Shown here in pieces: positions 11,001 to 21,982 of a stretch of 64,000 nucleotides of DNA. Source of the stretch: Cristatella mucedo (taxonomy: Eukaryota; Bryozoa; Phylactolaemata; Cristatellidae). The position numbers and the translations under genes were made by a program. Within the stretch, counting starts at the first letter, position 1, and the number at the start of each line of letters is the position of its first letter. The stretch spans positions 188,001 through 252,000 of the forward strand of contig WPIO01000105.1 of assembly GCA_009760855.2 (NCBI GenBank), read 5' to 3'. The notes under the pieces were generated by a model that was not told the DNA's origin, did no database searches, and saw only the letters and a list, made by a program, of their open reading frames with translations.

Positions 11001-11369
11001 AGTTAATGTAAATAATTAGATAATTAATCAGGGATACAAAACTACACTTCTTTTCATTCGAAGCTAAAGTGATTCGTCGTCAATGTGATGACTTCATACG
11101 TACCTTACGCTGGGCAAGGCGGAGCCCAGGCTTTCGGAAAATTCACGATTTTTTGGAGTTTGGCTCGTAACACAGCGCGATTTAAGTTGTTGTCGACCTC
11201 AGCTAGAGATCTGAAACTTACTTTTGTAGGCAACCACTTGCTGTAAAACACCAAAGTATTAAGCACCCACAGTTTAATTTAAAACAGTATGGCTGCTACC
11301 TTTCTCAAGTCTATTGACAATAAAACCAACCTACTAATTATGAGTATTCTAGTGCCACACACAATTTCA

Positions 11370-11595
11370 ATTGGAAAGCTTGGCACTCGAAATCTGTGCG
11401 GCCAACGTGTCTCCTGGAGTGACCTCAGGAAATCTCGGTTACCTATTCAAAAGTGACCTTTCACCAGATATTAGCAGCATCACCTGTACAGTCAAGTCTG
11501 CTTACTTTCAGCTACGTATCTTTGAAAAACCGGACCTGCCTATATGCTTAGCCAAGGATGGCATTGACAACCAAGCCGGTCCATGCATTTAAGAC
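11370..11595 (+). mobile_element. LINE-A ORF2 internal fragment
   Basis: An open frame encodes a diverged version of the post-catalytic RT segment, ending in VKSAYFQLR. Compare 61980-62170. It lacks both the catalytic box and the 3' end. Confidence 0.7.
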
Positions 11596-11838
11596 ACCAC
11601 ATCTTGCAATACTAGTAGTAATACTAATATTTATAATTGTAGATCATTTGCGTAGAGAAGAGAACGTAAACTCCACCCAGGGACTCTAAAACTCGCTGCA
11701 AGAGAATCAGTACCCAAAGCTTACTGACTCGAGGTATCGAGCCTGCAAGAGCCAGCATCGTGCTACCGTAACATACTACAGTAAACAACAAGAGGACGCT
11801 CACTGCTATTGGTTAGTAAGACACAGGGCAAGTAACGT

Positions 11839-11874
11839 GCTCTGGGTCGTGCATAACTATGCACGACCCAGAGC
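11839..11874. repeat. Perfect 17-bp inverted repeat, 2-nt loop
   Basis: Arms at 11839-11855 and 11858-11874 (gctctgggtcgtgcata and its reverse complement) are separated by AC. It is near-palindromic. No flanking terminator or repeat family was recognised. Confidence 0.9.
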
Positions 11875-11925
11875 CAAAACACCGGAACAAAAAAGAAAAG
11901 TTCTCAGCAGCGAAGAGAAAGCTGA

Positions 11926-12110
11926 CTACAAACGTTGCTCCTTGAGCTGAGTATTACAGGAAGCAAAGTAGGTAACGAACGTACTCGGTAGCGGGTTCCA
12001 GACTTTTGGTGCATGCGAGCTGAAGGTTCGATCGCCTACGGATTTCAGTGTAGTGCGAGGGACTTTAAGATGATCGCATGCTGACGAGCGGATTGTGGGA
12101 GAGTACACTA
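11926..12110 (-). mobile_element. LINE-A ORF2 C-terminal fragment
   Basis: The - strand frame encodes the TNLKSFGDRAFSS-like and PKAWN-like segments in worn form (VPRTTLKSVGDRTFSSHAPK). No 3' UTR is attached. Confidence 0.7.
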
Positions 12111-12299
12111 CAGGAGAAAAAACAATGGCGGAGCCAGCATTTTAGGTACGGTGCAAGTCATGCAAACTGTAATAAAGGCAGTAGAAATCGCGGCTTTTAT
12201 TCGACACATGAGCGACGGATTCGCGTAGATTGAAAGTATGTGACGATTTCACCAGTCGTCGACATTGCGATCATTTGTTTGTCAACTGCATAATAAAAA

Positions 12300-12615
12300 A
12301 AGCAGTGACAATACATTTGTATAGCACCCTCAAAGAACTCAGTCTCTTTCTAAGAACTTTACATTTGCTGTAAAGGAAATAAGTCAATATGCTCAGGGAT
12401 AAGATGCACAGTGTCAGCACGTATAAGCACACAAAGATTAATTCACAAGGATCCAGCAAATACTATAAGGATCAGGTGCGTGTTTTAGTATCTGCTCACA
12501 CTCCATCAAGTCAGGGGATGTGATGACGTCAGTCGGAGGGGTTTGAGCTCCAGGCTTTAGGAACGAAAGAACAAAAAGGCACGGTCTCCATGGATTTCAG
12601 GTTCGTGTTGCCCTC
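12300..12615 (-). mobile_element. LINE-A 3' fragment
   Basis: The 3' hairpin (about 12318-12362), UTR and a short piece of ORF2 end are on the - strand. The hairpin arms are partly unpaired by mutation. It is a separate insertion from the fragment at 11926-12110. Confidence 0.7.
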
Positions 12616-13536
12616 AAAAAGTTATCACTAACAAATTGTCATGTTTTCTGTGCAACATACTACTTGCGCCCACTGCTCAAGCACCACATATCCATTTTAA
12701 AATTGTTGCAATTTTTTAAATACCAGTAGCCCGAAACTATGTCATAAGAAAACTAGTTTCTGAAGTTACATCAGTGGCCGATAGGTGTGCCAAGTTTTTT
12801 TCAGATTTTCGGTGGACAGGAGGACCAATGCTTTGTTAACTCTGTGACAATTCTAGTAACCTTGCCAACAGAAAACTGCTCTGCAGCACACAGCTTTGAA
12901 GAAGCACTGACTAAGAGAAAGTGCTAAAGAAAAAATCGATATCAAAAATAAAAAGAGTAAGCGAGTGGATCGATGCTTAGTCTAATAAGGAATAGAGGAC
13001 AGACTTCGCAACATCTCTACTATATCCTGCTATGTTTACAGCGTCAAAAATTATGTCCATTTAAAAGCAATTTATTTAGTTTCAAGCGAAGCTACGGGAG
13101 TTCCAGAAGATCTGCTTTGGCGATTTTGGGTGGCGTGCTGCTTGACCGCTCAATCTATGTAACTTGCTTGGCAAACTTACCGAAGTTTGCAGTGGAGATT
13201 CCCTCTCAGGGCAGGATTTGAATAGGCTCGTGAGCCTTGACAAGAGAAATTTTTACCATGCATTAAGCCATCAAAGGCCATTCTCGGACCTCGTGAACAG
13301 TAAAGGCACGTCTAACATGAAACTGCCCGTATTCCTTGTTCTAGCACGCTAGCTGTCTGGGATGTAGGAGATTCGGTTGGTAGCAGCTACATCGATATTT
13401 TGACTTGGTGGTTAAGTATGCGAGCGAGGTTGTGTCCAGATAAGATTTCGAGAATGTTCTGAGAGACGGGTTTAACGTCTGCTATGCTTTTCTTTTAACC
13501 ACGTGCAGCAGAGAGTGCTACGATGCTTTCCTGGAG
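12616..13536. other. Unassigned non-coding stretch
   Basis: AT-rich with only short frames. No repeat family was recognised. Confidence 0.3.
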
Positions 13537-13594
13537 ACAGAGCACCAGCAAGACTCGCGGCACTTCAAAGCCGCGAGTCTTGCTGGTGCTCTGT
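13537..13594. repeat. Perfect 25-bp hairpin, 8-nt loop
   Basis: The left arm 13537-13561 (begins acagagcaccagcaagact) is exactly complementary to 13570-13594. The loop is acttcaaa (13562-13569). Pairing stops on both sides of the stem, so this is a short isolated inverted duplication rather than part of a larger foldback. Confidence 0.93.
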
Positions 13595-13924
13595 GCTTTG
13601 CCGCTTACAGCATAACTTGGCCGGAAACGGACTCTCTCTCTCTCTAGACACCGTCAACATAAGCATGTTGATGGTACTCGGGTTGACTTTTTGGTATTAT
13701 GTGTAACTGATGTTTAAAGGCTTTTCTGTTCTGTGATTGCATGACGATTAAGGATTTTTTCATATTAAACTAAACCAACCCTGGATACGTCAGAGAATGT
13801 TGATTTCATTATTAACTACTGAATATCGCTGTGCAAAACACTGCGACATTTGTGCATAATACTAAAATTTTGGTGCAGATTTTAGCGTTACTGCACTGAT
13901 TTTGGCTTTCAGCTCCGGTTTCGG

Positions 13925-14105
13925 TGAGCCGTGGTGGTACACTAGGTAAGGCGGTTGCTTTTCACGACCTCGGCCCCGAGTTCGTGGGTTTAAATCCTGC
14001 GGTGGGTGATTCTTTACAGCCACTGCAAGCAGTGGTCATAGCCGTGAAATAGCTCTTCTTTCGCTATGCAAAAGAAGCTATTCAATCAGCTAGTATTTTT
14101 TCGGC
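13925..14105 (+). mobile_element. SINE1 copy
   Basis: The tRNA-like head has an A box (gtggtacactaggtaagg) and a B-box region (gtgggtttaaatcc). The body has the paired gcaag/cagtgg motif, then the agaagctattcaatcagcta end and a T-rich tail. The head palindrome is partly decayed. Confidence 0.8.
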
Positions 14106-14281
14106 CTACTGGAGAAGATTTTGGCGTTTTTGCTCAGATTTTGTCTTTTTCTGCAGATTCCATTCCATCGTATTCAAATGTGTGAGGCACGGAATCCAAA
14201 TTTTCCTAGAGCAAGAGTTACACTGGTGAAATACTTTTGCAGGATGAAAATTAATGAGACACCAGAGAGTTAATAACAATA

Positions 14282-14347
14282 TAATAATAATAATTCACTT
14301 GATAAAGCGCCCTCAGAGAACTTAATCTCTCTCTAGGCGCTTTACAT
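14282..14347 (-). mobile_element. LINE-A terminal 3' fragment (about 65 bp)
   Basis: Only the (TTA)n tail and the 3' hairpin remain. This is an extreme 5' truncation. Confidence 0.8.
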
Positions 14348-14698
14348 AATACATGAATATTTGTACAGCACACTACAAATTCTTAATAGCGCATGAATGC
14401 ATTCATATTACAAATTTAAATGGCGATTGATCTGGGGGTGACTAGATTTTTGGAAGTAGCAGCGATACTTCCAGTTGCGCTACATCATACTTGTATTGTA
14501 ACGTATTTGACTGTCTCAAAGGAACCTAAGCAATGTTAATAGTTGTGTTCACTGCTCCTACCGCATCGCCATGCGGTGCTGTTGATGCATATGTGCGTCG
14601 CTAAACATAAGACACAGCTGGGTTCATAACCATTTAGGGTAAATAGAGAAAGAGAGCGACCGCTTAGCCCTATAGCACTCCATTAAATTGCACCATTT
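14348..14698. other. Unassigned stretch between LINE-A copies
   Basis: No gene or repeat recognised. Confidence 0.3.
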
Positions 14699-15268
14699 AT
14701 AATAATAATAATAATAATTCACTTGATAAAGCGCCCTCAGAGAACTTAATCTCTCTCTAGACGCTTTACGTTTGCTGTAAAGTGAAATGCAATTGAATGG
14801 TAAGTAAAATCATGCTTGAAAAACAAACGAAATGAATAATATGGTTAAAGGTGACATGCAAAGGGTCAGCATGCAAATGTGGTTAGTGGCAGCATGCACA
14901 GTGTCAGCACGCATAAGCACATCAAGGACGAATCACAGGGACTCACTAAATGCTGTCCTAAATAGGTGTGTTTTTAGGTTCCTTTTAAATGTGGTCAGGT
15001 CAGGGGATGTTCTGACGCAGGTCGGGAGTGATTTCCAGGCTTTGGGAGCATATGAACTAAATGCACGGTCTCCAAAGGATTTAAGGTTTGTACGAGGTAT
15101 TGGTAGACTGTTGGAATCCGAAAAGCGGGTGGTACGATGCTTGGCCTGATGGGGTAGTATATCTGACAGATAGGCTGGAGCCATAGAATGAAGGGACCTA
15201 AAAGTGAGCGACAAAACCTTGAAGTCAATCCGTTGCTTGACTGGTAGCCAGTGCAGGTCGGCGATAAG
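14699..15268 (-). mobile_element. LINE-A 3' fragment, well preserved
   Basis: From ORF2 (HWLPVKQ-type segment) to the (TTA)n tail with an intact-looking hairpin. The ORF2 C-terminus, including SESNSLPIPRTNLKSFGDRA, is open in one frame. It is among the younger copies by eye. Confidence 0.92.
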
Positions 15269-15433
15269 TGTTTTATTGCATTCCCTGAGTGTTTACATGT
15301 CTATCGCGATTCAAAGCTCGTTACTAACTAGGCGTCATACCGGTAGCGAGTGTCTTCTTCTGCGATTTCAAATGCATGTCTAAGCACGACACCATGGGTG
15401 CTTTTGCCTACGCAAATACGCTGGCTTTTCCCC

Positions 15434-15560
15434 ATTAGTGAGGTGCTCACCTGCAACGATAAATGCAGCGGGCTCGAGCCCTGCGGCGTATGCAAAGGGC
15501 ACGCGTAGCTATAAAGTTCTGTTAGGGCTCTGTACAGATACATTTTATACACGCTGAGCA
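15434..15560 (+). mobile_element. SINE2 remnant
   Basis: The gaggtgctcacc head segment and the cgggctcgagccctg B-box region are kept. The LINE-A-type tail is strongly diverged (agttctgttagggctct). Confidence 0.5.
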
Positions 15561-17215
15561 AATTAAAAATAAAAATACGGGACCCGTTTCAACCTCGAGA
15601 GCACTCATGCACTGATTTCGAAACTCGTCGAAACTTCTAGCACAGCCTTGTTGCTGGTTGCACGCCCTCTGGTGCATGAAAGTGCCCGGGCAAGCCTCTT
15701 ATGCCAGCCTATGCAGCACGAAACTAACTGGTGTCCGGCAGGAGATTCTAAGGAAGCGTCGCTCAGCAGATCCCCACGGGATCCGCTGTTGCGGATCTGC
15801 GCACGCGCGCTATTTATGTCTGTGACTCAATGGTTATTTATTTATCTACAGCTCGAAGCCCCATGAGCCTTAACGAGGCTACGCCCACTTAAAGCGCTTC
15901 CAAAATAAGAGGGCTGACCTACAAATTAACCGAGTAATTAGCGGATTAACCTATAAAAAGAATACGCTACTCGCGGATTCCTATGTGGCAGCGCCCAGAG
16001 AGAAGCCGTCCTCTACGGCGGGAGGCGCAGGCGTGCCACCCGCTATGACTGACAGGGTTTGGTAAGGTCAAGGTTCCGCGCCCGAAAGTGTCGTAGCCAT
16101 TCACGAATTCCTGGCAAAATCTGGCTTCTGTGCCTTTTTCTATTGAGCCGCTGCCGAGACCTAAAAGTTGCCTTCATCTTTATTGCGGTCATTTAATGGC
16201 GTTTACAATGTGCCTGGAAATGCGGTACGCGTAGTAGCGCTAGCGTCTATGTAGCTTAGAGTGAAGCGGTCGTGCTCGTTCTCGCTCCGATGCCCAAATC
16301 GAAAGTCCGGTTCGCTCTCGTCAAGGATTTAATTAAGCGACTCTTAAACGATAGTGCGTAGCTTGCATGGGTAACAGCTTCGCTGCATCTTCGCAAAGCG
16401 CGCGGTTGAGATTTCTAATTAATTATTGAGCGTTGCTCCGATTGGCTGCTCGAATGATTAACAATCGACGTAGACATTGGCTGATTGAAGGCCGGAAGCC
16501 AGTGCGCCGAGGCTCTTTTGACGTCGCTCAGCTGACAGTGAGACTCGCCGGTAGTGCCGCGCCTTCAACGAAAGAGCTCGCATCGGTGCGCCGCTGCCGA
16601 GCTCGAGCCCGGCATTCGTGCACCGATCTACACGAGCGTATCGACTCTTTAGTTGGACGACGGATTCGCATGCCATGCGCACCAGAGCAGAGTCCAGACG
16701 AGAGTAGTGAAAACGGTACTCCGTTCTGGTCAGGAAGCTCCGCAGAATACGGTTTGACTTTCAGAAAAAATAAAAGCAAATCTTCGCAAATTGAAAGCAT
16801 CGCTGAGTCAAGCTTGTTCTTCTTGTTGTCTTGATCAGATATTTATTGCATACCTTCCGAGTATAGTCAGTCGCAAGTGGCTCCAGGCTAGCGAGCGGCG
16901 TCATTTGCGAGGTAACAGGCACGAGCAATCTCGAGGGAGAAGGTTGTACTTCCTCGCTGATCCAATTTCGCGAGAGCGTAGCCTTTGTGATTTGTGCGCA
17001 CCACTATTTCTCTCTCGCTGATGATGCAATGGCAGAATACCTCCAAAATGAAATGAAACCAATTATTGTTTCAGCGAGCCAATTACATTGACACCATGTC
17101 TGAGGTCAGCTTACAGAGATGTGCATCGGGACGCGCTTGTGGAAGGAATGCGAAATCGCTCAGCACTGCGGGTTAAACCTCTTGGTCTACACAATAACTA
17201 TAAAATAACAATTAG
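15561..17215. other. Intergenic stretch with an unassigned 133-residue frame
   Basis: A + strand frame at 16433-16834 is open for 133 codons and basic in its first half. It has no recognised domain, and - strand frames overlap it. ATTGG (inverted CCAAT) motifs occur around 16440 and 16476, and a small GATCCGC/GCGGATC stem lies at 15780-15797. I do not call a gene here. Confidence 0.3.
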
Positions 17216-17217
17216 CC

Positions 17218-17450
17218 AGATGTTTAGCGCCCCAAGGAAAACAAATCTATCTATATGCCCTGTGCTTGTGCTAGAAAGAAAGCGTGTCAATGTGTGGGTG
17301 ATAACAGGCAGCACGCGCCAGTACGCGTCAGCACACGAAGGACAATGCCCGAGGACTGAGTAGATGCTAAGAAGAACAGGTGGATTTTCAGTTTTTCTAA
17401 GGTCATCGAGTCAGAGGATGAGGCGACATAAGTCGGGAGTGAGCCGCGAA
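17218..17450 (-). mobile_element. LINE-A 3' remnant (diverged)
   Basis: The - strand carries the hairpin region (gcgccccaagg side), the gtcagcac UTR motifs and the end of ORF2 (gtcagaggatga, agtcgggagtgag). Confidence 0.6.
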
Positions 17451-18593
17451 CGGGCGGTCTACTAAGGCAATGAAAATCTCTACACTGGCCAATATCGGCA
17501 CCTAAATACTATGTATCCACCCGACTGGAGGGTCCAAGAAACGCGACCTCAGCCATGAATACGATAGGAATTAATTGATAGTGCAATACTAGATTAGAGT
17601 ACATCTATTTGCTTTAAATGCGAAATAATCGCTGAAAATCTGCCTAGTCAGCTCTTATAAAGGGTTCGTCATTTTCTCTTTCTTATTTAATGCTTCAACC
17701 AGAATTACCTCAGTAGGAATTAAATTCGCAAGAGGTGAGACTGCAGTTTTTCTTTGAAATTTAACTTTTGTGATTCTTGGCGGATGTGCGATCGGCGCAC
17801 GAGTGCTAGGCTTCACCGGGCTACCTTAGATAAGTCTGCAGTGCTGATCGGATGGCGCCGACTCAATCTTGATATCTCAGCTGACTGGTTGAATTGGAAA
17901 TGCCCGAGACTAATTGGAAGGCTCTCGAAAACGTACGAGACCTCGGATAGTCAGGTCTGGCCGGAGCCACAAAAGATCAGGAGCTTTCTTTAAACAAAAG
18001 ATTAATTTCCCAGTCAATTAAACAACCTGCCAACTTTGTGTACGCCAATGTCCACCCGTAACCCAGCTGTCCCTTCCTTCGCTGCTTTATGTATTGTGCG
18101 TACTACTCGTTACATTAGAACTCATAACTCATGACATTTCTGTACTACTGACTAGTGAATGGCCTCTCGACGGAAGTGCATCTCTCACTGGCTACTTTTC
18201 TTTAGGCTCACACCAGGTGCCGCAGTGGTTTCCGGAAGGCAAGCATGTTCTTATCAGCCGAAAAATCTGCTTCGCTGCGAACCGGGACGTCATCCTCGTT
18301 GCCTTAGTGTAAGATTTTATTGTCGGGTTACATTTACCGTACACCTGAGGCGCGAGCCACAGCAGCCCCTTTCTTGTCTTATCTACAGAGAGTAAATATA
18401 GGCAGCCCTCCTCTGTAGGAATATAGTCTTAGCAATTATACGTTATAAAGGCACTTCGATAGAGCCTTATCCACTTCTGGTCACCCCATATGAGCGGGAT
18501 AGAAAGTTCATAAAATGATTATTTCTGCTCACCTTTGCTGAGCTCGTTAGCGTTTTACGGACGACGATTTACATGGACGGAGCGAATGCTTCT
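17451..18593. other. Unassigned non-coding stretch
   Basis: Short frames only. No repeat family or domain was recognised. Confidence 0.3.
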
Positions 18594-19298
18594 CAGGAAT
18601 GAAGACTCCGGTCGAGTCTCTTTGCTTGTTTAACTGAATCTTTTGGCAACGTTCTACACTATTCATCCCAGAGTCCTCTTGAGCACCAGTTGTCTCACCT
18701 GGGCATCGCTGACAGGGCATTGCAATTTCTTAGGTCCTATCTCAGTAGGTGACTTCAGAGCCTGATGCCATTGAATGACAGTCATCCAAGGAGCCTCTAG
18801 AGTACGGAATACCCCAGTGATATGTGCCTGGTCCTCTTCTTTTCCCCATTTCTTCTCTCTCTCTCTCTCTCTCACCAAGCGAAATCTGGTCTTTCATTTT
18901 AATGCAGATGACACGCAGCTATACAGCTGTGCTTTGATACATTCCTGCACCCACGAAATTCAAGCTCCTTTAACTCCCCGTGTAATGATTCGATTAACTC
19001 ATAGACTGCCAACGCATTTTCTGAAATTGAATGGTGATAACATCAACTTGCTTCTTATAGGCAAGCCTAGTTTTACTCAGAAAATGGAAACCTGTCTCTC
19101 AAAATGGGCTTGTCTAGTGACTCTCCTGTAGCATCTTCACAAAATTTTCGTGTACTGCTCCAAAGTGGCCTTTCCCTAGACGACCACATCAGCTCCACGG
19201 TCAAATCAGCCTACTCTCATCAATTGTAACGATTCGGCTCTCTTTAGACAGGGCTGCATTATCGATGTTTGTTCAGGCATTTGTGGATCTCGTCTTAA
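18594..19298 (+). mobile_element. LINE-A ORF2 fragment (RT palm region), decayed
   Basis: It runs from the segment before the LLERLSS-like motif through a decayed catalytic box (FNADDTQLY, usually YVDD in this family) to LDDHISSTVKSAY-like sequence. It has frameshifts and a (CT)n run inside (about 18851-18873). A SINE1 copy abuts its 3' side. Confidence 0.75.
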
Positions 19299-19482
19299 AT
19301 AAATAAATAAATCCTGGCTGATTAAACAGCCTCTTTTTTTACAGCGACAGAAGAGCCTTTACGGCTATCACCACCGCTTGTAGTGGCGATACAGAATCGC
19401 CCACCACAGGAATCGAACCCACGACCTCGGGCCGAGGTCGTGAAAGCAACCGCCTTACCTAGTGTGCCATCACGGCTCACAG
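19290..19482 (-). mobile_element. SINE1 copy with (ATTT)n tail
   Basis: The best preserved SINE1. The head carries an A box (gatggcacactaggtaagg on the - strand), a perfect 11-bp palindrome with 1-nt spacer at 19420-19442, and a B box (gggttcgattcc). The body ends aggctgtttaatcagc, and the tail is T-rich ATTT units, seen as aaataaataaat on the + strand. Confidence 0.88.
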
Positions 19483-19654
19483 CAGTCTTGACATCTGTAA
19501 CGCAAAATGCGAAGTTCCGGGGTAATAAGGTACCTATAGGTGGTGCACAACTCTGCAAATAGGCTTGTCTGTCTTTTGCCACAGTGTACCACTTCTGACA
19601 GACATGCAATAGTTCTCGGTCAACAGTGAATCAACTTTAAAGTCTCGTTATTCA

Positions 19655-20092
19655 ATTAAAGGTCCCTACATTCTCTTGCTCCAGCCTTTCTATCTGAACT
19701 ACAACCCAAACATCGGCCAGGCCTCTTGGCTCTTCTCACTCAAGTCGCTGTGCCTCAAATTTACCTCAAATCCGTTAGACATAGAGAATTTTGCCCTGTA
19801 TCTTAGCGCAGGGGTAGAGTGCTCGCTCTTTACGACCAAGCTAGTGGGCTCGCGTCCTACAGTGGGTGATCCTGTATTCCCCAGTGCAAGCGGCGGTGAT
19901 TGCCGTTTAAGCTTTTCTGTGGCTAGATAAAAGAGGCTGTCAAATCAGCTAGCATTTTTTTGTTTTAGTATTCTCCCAAAGTCTGGAGCTCACTCTCAGC
20001 TGAAATCACGGAATCCACTGACGTGACAAAATTTTAGAAGAGATACTAAAAAGCTCTCACAGCATTTGCTCGGTCAGTCTCTTACCTGTTTT
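19655..20092 (+). mobile_element. LINE-A ORF2 C-terminal fragment split by a SINE1
   Basis: The left part (19655-19796) encodes the segment before GDRAFSS. The right part (19972-20092) resumes at SYAPKAWN-like sequence (agtattctcccaaagtctgg). The interruption is a SINE1-type element, so the LINE was there first. Confidence 0.7.
19797..19971 (+). mobile_element. SINE1 variant with a different tRNA-like head
   Basis: The body and end (gtgggtgat, gcaagcggcggtgat, aagaggctgtcaaatcagct, T-rich tail) match SINE1. The head reads cttagcgcaggggtagagtg, closer to a generic tRNA A-box region than the usual SINE1 head. The B box is degraded. Confidence 0.65.
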
Positions 20093-20154
20093 TTCGGCAC
20101 ATTTTTGTAAATTGTATCACTGCCCAATTGTCATACTTTATTGACAGCCTATTT

Positions 20155-20220
20155 AGAAAGTCTAGAAAGAGATTTAGTTCTTTTGGGTGCTATATAGATG
20201 TCGTAGTATTATCATTTTTA
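20155..20220 (+). mobile_element. LINE-A/SINE2-type 3' tail fragment
   Basis: The core tctagaaagagatttagttct and a gggtgct arm match the LINE-A terminus. It is too short and worn to tell LINE from SINE2. Confidence 0.5.
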
Positions 20221-20229
20221 CTGGGACGA

Positions 20230-20375
20230 GGCTATTTTTTTAGCTTTTCTTTTAAAGTCGCCAAGTCAGAGGACGTCGTGATATTGATAGAAAAAAAATC
20301 CAGGCTTTAGATGCATAGGAACGCCAGGTACGGGCCGCAGAGTGTTTGAGGTCCGATCTGTGGCAGTATAAAGGA
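20230..20375 (-). mobile_element. LINE-A ORF2 end remnant
   Basis: The - strand matches the end of ORF2 (gtcagaggacgtcgtga, ccaggcttta, then the gtttgaggt segment). It is strongly diverged. Confidence 0.5.
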
Positions 20376-20659
20376 AGACTAAGGAGTAAATATTTCAATA
20401 GTATCAGCTATATCACTAGGAATCTGTAAGCTAAGCGACGGAGCCTTGACAAAGATGCGATGGCAGACCGGAGGCAGCTTGCAGTTTGGACAAATGTGGC
20501 AAAGTGGCGCCGCTCCAGCTCTTCTATCATCATCCGCAATCGCTTTTAATTTGATCTTAGCGAAGCTCGCGTACACCCACTCAGCTTTCCATGCACCGGA
20601 GGAAGTATGTCTTTTCTCTTCCTGTGTGCTTTGCGTGCTCAATTTTCATTCTCACTGTC

Positions 20660-21105
20660 ATGCTTCTACGATGCATAGATCTGATGCTGCCAGGCACAAC
20701 TAACATCATAAATGTGTCATTAGCCTCAGGTCATGTCCCGGAACCTTCAAATAGGCTTTAGTCAGGCCACTACTCAAGAAAGCAACACTAGACCAAGAAA
20801 ACCTGAGTAACTTCCGCCCAATCTCCCTTCTACCGTTCCTATCAAAGACACTGAAACGAGTCGTGGCAGACCAGCTGAACTCATATACTGACATTTCAAA
20901 TCTTGCCAGTAAGTTCCAGTCTGGTTTTAGAGCTAATCAGTCCACAGAGTTGGCATTGCTTAGGGGTGTATAACGACCTACTTAGATATGCAAACTTAGG
21001 TAGAGTTTCTCTGCTTGTTTTTCTCGATCTTTCGGAAGCTCTTGATACTATCAATCACCAAGTCCTTCTTGAGCGTCTCTCAACTCGCCATCTATACGGC
21101 CAGTA
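20660..21105 (+). mobile_element. LINE-A ORF2 fragment, N-terminal RT domain
   Basis: It encodes the fingers region: a PISLLPFLSKTL-like motif, the DQLNSY segment, FQSGFRA and a decayed LDLSEALDTINH. It ends before the catalytic box. Compare 44041-44386. Confidence 0.8.
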
Positions 21106-21372
21106 TTCCTATATGTCTTGCTTCCTGCTCGCTCTTTCCCGAGTGTTCGTGGGAAATTGCTTTTTGTTACGGAGGTTGGAAACTGTTCTCCGAGATGCAA
21201 GTGCCGGTGAATTGTAACCTTCCGTGCGAGTGCTTGTATCACCCGCCGCCGCCCCACTGCCTGGTTCTTAGGTGACACGAGCTCACCGATTCCCATCGAC
21301 AGGAAATCTCGTGGAATCTCGCTTCGCTGATTTCGCTGGACGGGTCGTGTTCAGCCGTGCTCTCCAAACCAA

Positions 21373-21820
21373 TGTAGAAGGCGGCGCTGAAAAGGCGCGG
21401 CTAGCTAAACCAGCCACACTATGGCTAATAATTAGTATTCGCGATTATGTGACAATTCGATAATCTATGGTCGACACCGTATAAAAGCCTGGCGGTATGA
21501 CATTGGCAAGCCGTTGTGATTGCAGACGCGGGGCATTGGCGTTGGAGCTGACTAAGTTCTAGGCCGCAGAGCCATTGGTCTACGTCGCGGCGGCTGTTGA
21601 ATGCTTGTAGCTGTTCACTGCTGTCAAACGGACTTGCCTACGCTATGGATACGGATTTGACACGTTAAGGTATGAGCGCTCTTCGTCACTAGATGTGCTA
21701 CAAGGTTCAGATGTCACCAGTATTCGTTGGGAGGCGGCTGAAACTCTAGGGCCGTTGCGAACGCTTTGTTTGTGGTCTAGTTCTGACCGGACGCGAAAGC
21801 CGCACACCACGTTTGTAACA
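21373..21820 (+). repeat. 5' LTR
   Basis: Begins TGTAGAAGG and ends GTTTGTAACA. It contains a good TATA box (TATAAAAG, 21480-21487) with gacattggcaag just downstream. Confidence 0.65.
21480..21487 (+). promoter_or_regulatory. TATA box in 5' LTR
   Basis: TATAAAAG. The same position in the 3' LTR reads CATACAAG (24169-24176), so only the 5' copy keeps the motif. Confidence 0.55.
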
Positions 21821-21822
21821 TT

Positions 21823-21835
21823 TGATGTCAGAAGT
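21823..21835 (+). promoter_or_regulatory. Primer-binding site, tRNA-Leu type
   Basis: TGATGTCAGAAGT differs at one position from TGGTGTCAGAAGT, the complement of the 3' end of animal tRNA-Leu(CAG) with CCA. It sits 2 bases after the LTR end, as expected for a PBS. Confidence 0.6.
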
Positions 21836-21982
21836 ATTGAATAATTGCCATGAACTCGTAGCAGTCCCCATGTGCTAGTCTTCATTCTTCATTCATTCAT
21901 TCTTGTGACTCTGTTTGTGAACGCTGAACCAGAAAGATGGAGTTTTTTATCCGCATGTATGACTTACTGACGGAAAGCGGTA

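Noticed and set aside
16433-16834. Gene encoding a 133-residue basic protein
   Set aside because: No domain, no splice or poly(A) context, and overlapping frames of similar length on the other strand.
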